From assembly GCA_021292105.1 (NCBI GenBank), contig CM037874.1, positions 41,291,309-41,355,308 on the forward strand: 64,000 nucleotides of DNA, written 5' to 3'. Of the stretch, positions 10,182-19,128 are shown piece after piece. Made by a program: the position numbers and the translations under genes. How positions within the stretch are numbered: position 1 is the stretch's first letter; each line of letters begins with the position of its first letter. The notes beneath the pieces are model-generated. The model searched no databases and was not told the DNA's origin. It saw nothing but the letters and a program-made list of their open reading frames with translations. This stretch comes from Anadara kagoshimensis. Its lineage: Eukaryota; Mollusca; Bivalvia; Arcoida; Arcidae.

Positions 10182-13100
10182 GTTAGTTTAGTTTATAGTC
10201 TGTTCCAATCCCAAAGCATTCAATATCCACCACAAAACAACACATGCCATTTACCCAGTCAGTGATTTTGTTTGCCTAAAATTACATGTACTACCAAATA
10301 AAGGTATTTTTCCCCTGGGGGAACATTACTAAATTTTCCCAATTTGATCACTAAAATTCCCAAAACAACAGTGATATACTAGATATTGTCACAATATAAC
10401 ATCTTTGCAATGATGATCTTAAGCTATTGCAAGCATGACTGTCATTATGCCATTTACTGTGTTTCAGAACTTCACAATTTCCCAATTTAAAAGGCAGAAG
10501 GTAGTTTTTAAAAAATGTAACAAAATCACTGCCAGTCAGTTCAGGTTTCAGTGATGGTATAGAAACCAGAAGACCAGGGGAATTCATTACAGACAAACTT
10601 CTAAGTTCTCACACTAGAGTATCTTCTAAGTGGGATTTGAACATTTTCAGTAGGAGGCTGTAGTATCAAACTACATTACTTGCAAGGTATTAATCCCCTG
10701 CCTTTCAAAGAAAAGAGGATATTAAAGTTGAGTTTCTGTCCGTCAATCCTTTCTTCTGTCATCCAGTCTGTAAGTCCAAAATTCTTGTCTGAGCAAATTC
10801 TCCAAAACTATGAAGCACTATTTCATGAAACTAGTTGCAAAGCATCAACATTGATAGAAGATGTACATATCGGTAATGTGAATTGGTTTGTACATTTTCT
10901 TGTGAGTTATTGCCCTTTGAACATAAGTGCAAATCACAAAAAAGAACCTGCTGGCATGGGATCCTAATTCACTAAATTTACTTGTTCATAAAACACTACT
11001 TTTGAATATTTTTTATCAGAGACTGTTTGTCAGTTTATTCTTCATATTGTAGGTCATGTCAGCATAATATATTTCAGTCTTTTAATTGCTATTTCAGCCA
11101 CAACAGTGGGAGGAGGTTATATTAATGGAACAGCAGAATCCATAGCAACAGCAGGTCTTGTCTGGACACTGGCACCTTTTGGGATTTTTATTGGCCTAAT
11201 ACTAGGTATGTATTTCAGGATCAATTTATATGAAGCATCATAAATATTAATTAGTTTAGTTTTTGTTGTGATTTTTTACCTCAATGACTGAGTTCCAAGG
11301 GTGACAGACCTTGGCCAAGTTGTCCAAATGGAATATTAACTAATCACGAAGCCTTTCACTGCCTAGGTTTGAATCCCACTTGGGACAGATCCTAGTGTGA
11401 GAAAAGTTGTCAGTTTGATTGCCAAAGGTGAGTGGTTTTCTCTGGACATTCTGGGTTTCTCCACAATTCCTGTATTGACTGCCACAATATAAGAGAAAGA
11501 AATTTGATGAGGTCATAAGACTCCATTACACCACTCTACTTTCCTAGTCTGTTGTTACATGTCACAATTATACACATATTGGATACTAGTAATAGAAAAA
11601 GTATAGTTAAAGGATGTAAATAGAAAATGCACTGAGCATTTTGAAATGTTTATCCGTTAAGTCTTGTTTTAGCTACATAATTGGTAATTATACTCCCGCT
11701 TAAAAAGTGGGGGTATATAGTGATAGGAGTGTCCGTCGGTGTGTCTGTCCGTCCTTCCATTACACCTTAGGATACCTATCTCTTATCCGCAACTCCTCCT
11801 AAACCCTTCAATGGATTTTCATGAAACTTTCACATAATCTTTGTGATATAATGTAGATGTGCACCTCCTATTTAAAAATTTGATCCGATGGATTTTTGGG
11901 AGTGGGGGGTATTTTTTGTGAGCTTGTGGCTCACAGTTTTTCTAGTTGTATTTATTTTCAGGAGGGGGTAGGTGGGGGTTCATATAGAAATTAGCATCTT
12001 TGCTGACAGTTTTAGTTTATACAGGAGTCGTTGTGCCGTGTGGGTATTAGTCTCCTTTAGAGACAACTCTAGTCATTACAGTCAACTCTCTTCACAATGG
12101 CACCCTTTATAATGGCATATTCAGTTACCGTCAAAAAGTTGTTGGGAACAAATTGATCACAGTGTTATTAAAACACTTTATAACAGCATATTCGGCTACC
12201 GGCCCCTTGTGCATATTAGTTTCCTTTAGTAACAACTCTTGTTATTATATTTCAGGTGGTTTGATATTTGCGAGGAAGATGAGAGACCAGAGATATCTAA
12301 CAATGCTTGATCCGCTACAGCAAGTATATGGCAGTGTTGTCATGGTATTTATATATCTGGCTACACTTTGTGGGGATTTGTTTTGGACTGCATCAATCTT
12401 GTCCGCCTTGGGTAAGTTTAGAAAATTACAGAAAGCACAGCTTTTTTTGTGCTGCCATTAAAGGAAAAATTTCTATATACAGTAAGACCTTGCTTCCTCG
12501 GTAACATGATCAATGGCCATAGTATTTTGACGTTCCAAAATTCATTTGTTTTGTGGTTGTCATGTTTTTATTAATCAGTTTCCCTTGATTTATCAACAAA
12601 CCCGTTTATAATGCCAAAATTTGACTGAACAAATTGTGGCAATGAATTAAGGTTTTACTGTTCATGTAAATTATGTCTTAATATATGTTGTTTTAAAATT
12701 TGACTGCCATGAGAAAATATTACTGCCATGATATATATATAACAATCTGTAAAGTGGTGAGTTGACAAAGTTAGGTATAAATTTCAAATAAAATTTACTC
12801 CAGGCTTAGTTATAAAAATAACAATTTAAAATCTAGTCTCACTCAATGCAACTGTCAATACAATTTTCCATGCTTGAATCTCTATTTTTTTTACTTCCTT
12901 CAGAAGTGACCTTAAAAATCAATTTTCATTATCATTGTAGATGTGGCAGTTAAAGAACTGTCTCTGACCTGAGCACACTGCAAAGGTCAAGATTTCTGCC
13001 ACTCCACCAGTAACTGGTCAGGTTTCAATATAAGTGAAATATTCTTGACTGGGATATAAAACCCCATTCAATCAGTTCTATTTCGAGGTCAAATATTTTC

Positions 13101-16100
13101 TTGATTCAAATACATGTGTAAAAATCCTAAAAAAAGCACATTAAATTAATAATTTTAATTTTTAGGAACAAGCTTAAGAGTAATAGTAAATCTAGACCTC
13201 AAGGTTGCTATAGTAACATCATCAGCAGTAACTATATTCTACACAATGATTGGTCAGATGATTGCAGTGGCATACACTGACATACTACAGTTGGCTTTTA
13301 TGACAGGAGGCTTGGTATGTACAAAATATGTCTTAGTTGTGAACTTCATTCAAAAATGTCACTTGAATTAAAAATCAAATTATTTATTATATTTACATGA
13401 TTATAAGGACTGGAGTAATGTTGGTGTTTAATGCCACGGTCAAGATACTTTCACTCACATGGAGTCAGTCATTTTGAGGATAGTTGAGGAAACCAGAGTA
13501 CCCAGTGAAAACTACCAACCTTCTTTAAGCACATTTACAAACTTTTTCACAGTGAGAGTTTTATTTGCATCTAAGCAGTGAGAGTCACTTTGATTCGTAA
13601 GTACACACCTTAGGCCACTCGGACATGTATGATAATCAACATTCATCACAGGTCTGTTCTTTTGTTCATAAGTTTTAAATTCTGATTGTTTAACACATTT
13701 TTATGTAAAAGTAACATTGTTATTGGTTATTAGGGCGAAATAGTACTAGAAAGTTCTTGAATTTTAAAGTAAAGTACTTGAAACATTATTCTGGTAATTT
13801 CCAATGAAAATGCTTTCTAAAATGTTTCTAACAAATGTTAAAGGGTATTGATTACCCAATACACTGTTGAACATGATTTCTTCTATTTTTCTGCAGGTTT
13901 TGTGTGTGCCATTTGTGTTGACCAATGACAAGATAGCTAACATAGGAACTACAACAGATGTTTGGATTGGACAGTTTGATAAACAGGCACTCAGCCAATG
14001 GTTAGATCTCTTCATTGCCATGGTAATGATATAAGAGTCTGTTTCTTCTGCTAAACTAAAATAATGTCATAATAAAAGACAGGCAGACAATTATATTACT
14101 CTTGTTTTGTGAAGCATGCTGTCAGTGCTTATTAAAAATTTTATGTTGGTAAAACCATATTAGATTACAGGGCTTTACCTGAAAATGAGAAATCAAAGAT
14201 AACAAATAAAGAACCAACAAACTTCCTATCTCTCAAACTCAAATTGTCAAATTTGATTTTCAGAATCTTGCAACTTCGCCAATAGCTATGACTTGATATA
14301 AATGAGATATTCTTGACAGGGACATAAAAATCCATTCAATCAATTGAACCTGAAATCTTTTGGATCATTATCATTGTCATTAACATCTCAATCTTTGTTT
14401 TCCAGACATTTGGTACCATTCCATGGCAGTCATATTTTCAGAGAGTGTTGTCTGTTAGGAGTGGGCGGGAGGCACAATTACTGTCTGTAGTTGGAGGATG
14501 TAGTGCCCTGGTATTGGTTATACCATCTATACTTATAGGGGCTGCAGGTGTCAGTGCTGGTAAGTACTATTTAGAAATGCTGGTATACAGTCAAACCTGC
14601 CTTAATGGTCACCTCTATATAAGGGTCACCTGCTTATAAAGGCCAGTGGAATTGGACACCTCTATATAAGGCTCACCTGCTTATAAAGGCCAGTAGAATT
14701 GTATCCCGATCGTTCTTTATTCATATTATTTGAACCTGTATATAAAGGCCACCTGCCCATAAAGGTCACTCTTACTGGTTCCCTTGGGTGGCCTTTATAG
14801 ACAGGTTTGACTGTACTTGTATAGGTTATATCCCCTTATTTTAAAGGGTTTGGTACAGTCCAACATATACTGCATGTAATTACAGGCTACAAACATACAC
14901 ATTTTACATGGGAAAAGTATTTTAAAAATTGGACCTCAATTGGTCAAATTTTTATACCCCTGTAAACAAGGTATTTTATAGAAATCACCTTGTCCAGATG
15001 TCCATCCTAATATTGTTTCCACGCCATAACTTTACATCTAAAGATTGATTTTGATCAGATTTGGAACAATGTAAACCAACGTCTTATTCCAAATTTAGAT
15101 GTGTAGGTCAAAGGTCAAGGTCACATGTTAAAATCTTAGTTTGCAATATTTCATCAAGCAACCTATAAATAACCTATGTATACTAATAATATAGAAATAA
15201 TGTTCATGTACTTATTTTTAATCATAAAAATAAATAACGTCATAAAATAAATTATCCATATAACCAGACACCATCATGGGATGTGGTTGAGTTGAGTAAT
15301 GGTGTTTAACGTCCCAGTCAAGATTATTTAACTTATTTCGAAACATAACCATCTATAGACAAAGATGCAGAATTTTTCCTGTGCATTGCACTGATGGCAT
15401 TATTATACAGTAGGGTTCTTTATCGTGCCACATCTACCACGACTTTCATTTCAGAATGCTGAGTGCTTGGCAAAAGAACAGTCACTACCTACTTTCAAGT
15501 CTTAGGTCAGACCCGGTTCGGGATAGAGCAAAAGTGTTCTTTATAACCAAATGTTGATTTATTTATATTACAGATTGGAGTAACACAAGTATTGGAATGT
15601 CACCCGTAGATAAAAATGAAGGCAGTTCTATATTACCATATGTTTTACAAGAGTTTACACCACCTGTTGTCTCAGTCATTGGTAAGTTTTATATACAAAG
15701 AAACAATCTTCAGTGTCTATCAGGGGTCTTACTGTTAAATAATCCACACTGCAGTTGAAAGACTCTGTCTTATCATGTTATGCAGCCTTCAAACTATATA
15801 CAGTAAAACCTTGATTGATGACACCATTTGTAAAATTGTTTTGTGTTATAAAGAGGTTTAATGGTATATAAACAGAGGTTTATAATAGAAAACGGAGAAT
15901 CATTGAGTTTTTAGCCTTTAAAACAGTTGGTTATTCAATGATTGTAAAATTTTAACATAACTTAAAAATTGTCAATGGTGACAAGGAGAAACAAGTCATA
16001 AAGTTATAAATTTGTTGTTTTTGAGGTGTTCAGTAGCTGAGTGAGAAAAATAGTTCTAGTTCTGAAGTTGTAAAATAGTGTCTGGACCATATCTCATAAT

Positions 16101-18612
16101 TGCTTTGAACAACTGTAATAAAACTTCACATGAATAATCTTCATGGTCCAAAGGTGTGTCACCATGAACCAAGGTCAAATTGAAAAGTCAAGGTCATGGG
16201 AAAACATTAAACCCTTGTAGATGTTGGGGTGGGGATTATTTAGCTCTCAAGAGAGTTTTAGCTTTACATTAAAATAGAAGTTATTATTCTACTGTATTGA
16301 TATTGTTCTGTTTGGATAATTTCTACTGTATATATGTATATTACAGGTGTAGGAGCTATTTGTGCAGCAGTGATGTCATCCATGGATAGTTCTAATGTTT
16401 TATGTATATAAATTTACAGGTTTAGGAGCTATTTGTGCAGCAGTGATGTCATCCATGGATAGTTCTAATGTTTTATGTATATATGTATATTACAGGTTTA
16501 GGAGCTATTTGTGCAGCAGTGATGTCGTCCATGGATAGTTTTAATGTTTTATGTATATATTTATATTACAGGTTTAGGAGCTATTTGTGCAGCAGTGATG
16601 TCATCCATGGATAGTTCTAATGTTTTATGTATATATGTATATTACAGGTTTAGGAGCTATTTGTGCAGCAGTGATGTCATCCATGGATAGTTCTAATGTT
16701 TTATGTATATATGTATATTACAGGTTTAGGCGCTATTTGTGCAGCAGTGATGTCGTCCATGGATAGTTTTAATGTTTTATGTATATATTTATATTACAGG
16801 TTTAGGAGCTATTTGTGCAGCAGTGATGTCATCCATGGATAGTTCTAATGTTTTATGTATATATGTATATTACAGGTTTAGGAGCTATTTGTGCAGCAGT
16901 GATGTCATCCATGGATAGTTCTAATGTTTTATGTATATATGTATATTACAGGTTTAGGAGCTATTTGTGCAGCAGTGATGTCGTCCATGGATAGTTCTAT
17001 ACTGGGATCAAGTTCTATGTTCACAAACAATATATATAAACAGTTAATTAGACCTCAGGTAAGTCACAGTCTGCTAATTTATGTTGAGTTGTCACTTAAT
17101 TAGACCTCAGGTAAGTCACAGTCTGCTGATTTATGTTGAGTTGTCACTTAATTAGACCTCAGGTAAGTCACAGTCTGCTGATTTATGTTGAGTTGTCACT
17201 TAATTAGACCTCAGGTAAGTCACAGTCTGCTGATTTATGTTGAGTTGTCACTTAATTAGACCTCAGGTAAGTCACAGTCTGCTGATTTATGTTGAGTTGT
17301 CAGTTAATTAGACCTCAGGTGAGTCAGTCTGCTGATTTGTGTTGATTTGCCAACATAAGGATTATTTTGTTGTTGTAGTGGGCTTGACATGAAAAGTGGT
17401 TGATTAGTTCAATTAATTGAGCATCCTACTAGTATTGGGGAGGTCCCAGGTTCAAATTAAGTGTTTTTTCCTTCCTTGGGGCTGGGTAGCTGAATGGGTT
17501 AAAATTGGTTTGTACACTGCAAGAGACAGATCCTAGTGTCATAAAGTTTGTCAGTTTCACTTGCCAAAGGTCTCTTGTTTCTCTAGGCACTCAGATTTCC
17601 TCCATTATACCTGAACTGACACTCTCAATATGAATGACAGATTCTTCACTGGGTGAGCTGAGTGGCACTGTGATCAGTTAGCATATGCTTTATATGATTC
17701 AGCTGCCAAGGTACTTTATATTCAGTTCTGGGTGTACAACATTGAGTGAAGTTATTTAATGTTCATCACAAATAAGGACAAGAACGTAAGAAAACAAAGA
17801 TTTGAGAAAATTTTAACTGTTTGAAACATGTATTAAAAATATAAAGGTATCGTAATAATGTTACCTCAAATACAACTAGATTTAAATGATTATTTTATTG
17901 TTGGGTTTAAATCACTTTGAACTTAGAACAACAGCACATTTTATCTCATGTAATTTTTGAATTTATGTTTTCACAGGCTAGTGACCGGGAGTTGTTATGG
18001 ATACAAAGAGTTGCTGTTCTTTGTGTTGGCGTCATGGCGACTGTAATATCTATTTTTGTTCCGGTTATATACGGGATATTCATTCTGGCAGCAGATATAG
18101 TCTTTGTTATTGTACTTCCTCAGTTGTTTTGTTCCGTATTTCTAAAATGGACGAACTCGTATGGCGCAGCGTTAGGATATTTGGTAGGAGTTATTTTAAG
18201 GATCGGTGCTGGTGAACCATACCTCAATTTGGAACCATTAATACATTTTCCGTATTACGATGTTGACACAGGACAAAATTTTCCGTTTAGAACATTTGCG
18301 ATGTTGACTTCTGTTTGTTGTATTGTTGTGTTTTCAATATTTACAAATTGGATATTTTCATATCGTCTGTTTTTTAATACGTATAACTTGTCACAAGAGA
18401 TGAATGTTATGACTGACAATGAAAATAGTCCTCATATTAACTCGAGGATACGGACGATTTCTGATAATAGCATTGAGGAATCTTTTAATTATATTTTACC
18501 AGAAAATCGTCATGCAAAATTCAGGAACTGTTCTGAAAATGTGAACAACATTGATTTGTCCACCGATGATGTTTTAGTGTCACAATCTAAAGATTTTTTG
18601 TTACCAAGTTGA
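10004..18612 (+). CDS. SLC5A7-like: High-affinity choline transporter-like (SLC5 family), 9 coding exons
   Basis: Coding exons are 10004-10181, 11098-11205, 12256-12411, 13166-13314, 13897-14022, 14406-14559, 15574-15681, 16952-17058 and 17977-18612; all have AG/GT borders and compatible phases and give 573 residues plus TGA (human CHT1 is about 580). The protein follows CHT1 along its whole length: FTMT followed by [10 protein letters not shown] (residues 64-73), [49 protein letters not shown] (335-350), and [21 protein letters not shown] near the last membrane helices. Family members are 13-helix Na+-coupled symporters in the plasma membrane that import choline for acetylcholine synthesis. 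The start ATG lies 6 nt after an acceptor (TTTTTCAG), so a 5' leader exon must exist upstream. Because a residue or two differ from CHT1 at the first conserved loop, it may be a divergent paralogue with another substrate. Confidence 0.9.
10185..11097 (+). other. Transporter intron 1 with a dispersed repeat
   Basis: Holds 10690-10985: ATCCCCTGCCTTTCAAAGAA to AACCTGCTGGCATGGGATCC. The same element lies inverted at 29325-29585 and 40375-40676. Confidence 0.7.
11098..11205 (+). CDS. Choline transporter-like, coding exon 2 (residues 60-95)
   Basis: Flanked by GCTATTTCAG and GTATGT. It encodes [15 protein letters not shown], the SLC5 signature around the second helix, then a hydrophobic helix ending GLILG. 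CHT1 has ATWVGGG here; the W is T in this protein, and the following loop is about two residues shorter than in human CHT1 (comparison from memory). Confidence 0.9.
11206..12255 (+). other. Transporter intron 2 with SINE-like and other repeats
   Basis: 11285-11500 is a tRNA-SINE (family 4) body with CTAGGTTTGAATCCCACTTG and a GGGTTTCTCCACAATTCC end. 11693-11945 is a dispersed repeat that starts TATACTCCCGC and ends GTGAGCTTGTGGCTCACAG; a relative is at 51806-52095. Confidence 0.6.
12256..12411 (+). CDS. Choline transporter-like, coding exon 3 (residues 96-147)
   Basis: Flanked by TTATATTTCAG and GTAAGT. Encodes [25 protein letters not shown], then a membrane helix with [14 protein letters not shown], matching CHT1 GEMFWAAAIFSALG. 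Confidence 0.9.
12478..12661. mobile_element. MITE family F copy 1 (in transporter intron 3)
   Basis: TACAGTAAGACCTTGCTTCC at the left and AAGGTTTTACTGTTC at the right, with AATGCCAAAATTTGACTGAA inside, as in 33154-33340. Confidence 0.8.
12950..13080 (+). mobile_element. SINE family 1 tail fragment
   Basis: Contains AAGATTTCTGCCACTCCACC and GAAATATTCTTGACTGGGAT, the 3' part of SINE family 1. Confidence 0.6.
13166..13314 (+). CDS. Choline transporter-like, coding exon 4 (residues 148-197)
   Basis: Flanked by AATTTTTAG and GTATGT. Encodes the segment [20 protein letters not shown], then a helix leading into [16 protein letters not shown], the counterpart of SVAYTDVVQLFCIFVGL in CHT1. Confidence 0.9.
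13440..13630 (-). mobile_element. SINE family 4 copy in transporter intron 4
   Basis: Contains GAGGAAACCAGAGTACCCAG and a degenerate head; related copies at 33385-33560, 34505-34620 and 34690-34870 share this stretch. Confidence 0.5.
13897..14022 (+). CDS. Choline transporter-like, coding exon 5 (residues 198-239)
   Basis: Flanked by TTTCTGCAG and GTAATG. Encodes [17 protein letters not shown], then W-GQFD and QWLDLFIAM, parallel to the CHT1 stretch between helices 6 and 7 that ends in WLDSFLLLML. An unrelated open frame runs antisense through it and is not a gene. Confidence 0.85.
14406..14559 (+). CDS. Choline transporter-like, coding exon 6 (residues 240-290)
   Basis: Flanked by TGTTTTCCAG and GTAAGT. 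Encodes [19 protein letters not shown], matching CHT1 LGGIPWQAYFQRVLSSSS, then a helix [19 protein letters not shown]. Confidence 0.9.
14586..14815. mobile_element. MITE family A copy 1 (transporter intron 6)
   Basis: Ends TACAGTCAAACCTGCCTTAA and GACAGGTTTGACTGTA are inverted repeats. The inside repeats short TATAAAGGCCA / TATAAGG units. Other copies: 18851, 27141, 35377, 39581. Confidence 0.88.
14940..15180. repeat. Dispersed repeat fragment with AGGTCAAAGGTCAAGGTCA
   Basis: Begins TATACCCCTGTAAACAAGG and holds a run of AGGTCA-like hexamers near 15105-15122. Looks like an end of a common bivalve-type element. Confidence 0.45.
15285..15527 (-). mobile_element. SINE family 1, 5'-truncated
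   Basis: In reverse: TAATGGTGTTTAACGTCCCA tail, CTATAGACAAAGATGCAG body, CTTTCAAGTCTTAGGTCAGA near the head; the tRNA part is missing. Confidence 0.75.
15574..15681 (+). CDS. Choline transporter-like, coding exon 7 (residues 291-326)
   Basis: Flanked by TTATATTACAG and GTAAGT. Begins DWSNTS, as CHT1 has DWNQTA, with a possible N-glycosylation site NTS, and ends [17 protein letters not shown]. Confidence 0.85.
15682..16346 (+). other. Transporter intron 7
   Basis: AT-rich. A lone TACAGTAAAACCTTGATTG (MITE F end) is at about 15800. A degenerate GGTCAAATTG/AAGGTCATGG stretch is at 16168-16200. Confidence 0.5.
16347..16951 (+). repeat. Eight truncated tandem copies of acceptor plus 5' exon 8 (76-bp unit)
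   Basis: Copies begin at 16347, 16420, 16496, 16572, 16648, 16724, 16800 and 16876; the ninth, at 16952, continues into the real exon. Each unit is 48 nt of exon 8 (to ATGGATAGTTCTA) followed by about 28 nt of intron-like sequence ending TATATTACAG. Every unit therefore carries a plausible 3' splice site but none carries a donor. Copies 3, 6 and 9 share GTCGTCC while the others have GTCATCC, so the array looks like a repeated trimer. 76 is not a multiple of three: reading on from any upstream acceptor meets TAA in copy 1, or TAG in the next copy. Confidence 0.92.
16952..17058 (+). CDS. Choline transporter-like, coding exon 8 (residues 327-362), the only full-length copy
   Basis: Encodes [16 protein letters not shown] then [13 protein letters not shown], the conserved helix with the SS-DSS motif of the Na+-coupled SLC5 core, ending RPQ. 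It joins exon 7 (phase 1) and exon 9 (phase 0) in frame only with the acceptor at 16951/16952 and the donor at 17058/17059. Eight truncated copies of its 5' part lie upstream and five copies of its 3' end plus donor downstream; see separate entries. Confidence 0.9.
17044..17352 (+). repeat. Six tandem copies of exon 8 3' end plus donor (52-bp unit)
   Basis: Units start at 17044, 17096, 17148, 17200, 17252 and 17304. Each holds the last 15 nt of exon 8 (TTAATTAGACCTCAG) followed by GTAAGTCACAGTCTGCT; the sixth has GTGAGT. Thus six consensus donors sit in a row. Only the first keeps the reading frame; use of any later one reads into an in-frame TAG within the first added unit. Confidence 0.92.
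17353..17976 (+). other. Transporter intron 8, distal part with SINE-like sequence
   Basis: 17400-17720 carries GGTCCCAGGTTCAAATTAAG (B box), AGACAGATCCTAGTGTCATA and TTTGTCAGTTTCACTTGCC, a SINE family 4 relative of 11285-11500. Confidence 0.5.
17977..18612 (+). CDS. Choline transporter-like, last coding exon 9 (residues 363-573)
   Basis: Acceptor TTTTCACAG at 17968-17976; the frame is open further upstream to an ATG at 17917, but that part is intron. Encodes [15 protein letters not shown] (CHT1: ASDKEIVWVMRITVF), three or four membrane helices, [29 protein letters not shown], and [11 protein letters not shown], then a cytoplasmic tail of about 85 residues rich in N, S, D and E. The tail ends FLLPS; I see no strict acidic dileucine motif. 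Confidence 0.92.
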   Translation, partial: ASDRELLWIQRVAVLCVGVMATVISIFVPVIYGIFILAADIVFVIVLPQLFCSVFLKWTNSYGAALGYLVGVILRIGAGEPYLNLEPLIHFPYYDVDTGQNFPFRTFAMLTSVCCIVVFSIFTNWIFSYRLFFNTYNLSQEMNVMTDNENSPHINSRIRTISDNSIEESFNYILPENRHAKFRNCSENVNNIDLSTDDVLVSQSKDFLLPS

Positions 18613-19070
18613 TTCATTTGTTTTGATATATTGGCCTTTGGAAAAAAGGAAGTACATGTATATTACATGTGTGTTATTGTGCTATGTGCTGCTTTATGGT
18701 ACTGTAATCCAACTTTTATTTCAATATGATTAACTTTCACTTGTTCCAGGAAGACAAAATAATCACAAAAGTTAATGAATGAAACCATGTTTTAGAAAAT
18801 AGTTTTATTTATACTAAATATTCACCTATAGTCACGTTGCAAAATTTAAAACAGTCAAACCTGTCTATAAAGGCCATCCAAGGGAACCAGTAAAAGTGGC
18901 TTTTATGGGCAGGTGGCCTTTATGTAAAGGTTAAATAATATGAATAAAGAACAATTGAGATACAATTCTACTGGCCTTTATATAGAAGTGGCCTTTAAGG
19001 CAGGTTGGACTGTAATTGGGGATGGTTTTAGCAAGAGATTCACAAAAATAAATTTCTTGGAATAAAATTT
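18613..19070 (+). other. Probable 3' UTR region of the transporter gene with an embedded MITE
   Basis: After the stop the sequence is AT-rich. The first AATAAA is at about 18940, inside a MITE (18851-19013); more occur near 19048 and 19062. Where the transcript ends cannot be decided from sequence alone. Confidence 0.35.
18851..19013. mobile_element. MITE family A copy 2
   Basis: ACAGTCAAACCTGTCTATAA and AAGGCAGGTTGGACTGTA ends; lies in the likely 3' UTR of the transporter. Confidence 0.85.
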
Positions 19071-19128
19071 GGTTTACAGTATTTTTGTTTACATTTTGTT
19101 ATCAAATTAAGTCATTTATTTACATTTT

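Noticed and set aside
10680..10967. 95-codon ORF in transporter intron 1
   Set aside because: Lies wholly in a repeat with copies at 29.3 and 40.4 kb.
17917..17976. ATG at 17917 as start of a separate 231-residue protein
   Set aside because: The first 20 codons are intron sequence including the acceptor; homology to CHT1 starts exactly at 17977 and joins exon 8 in frame.
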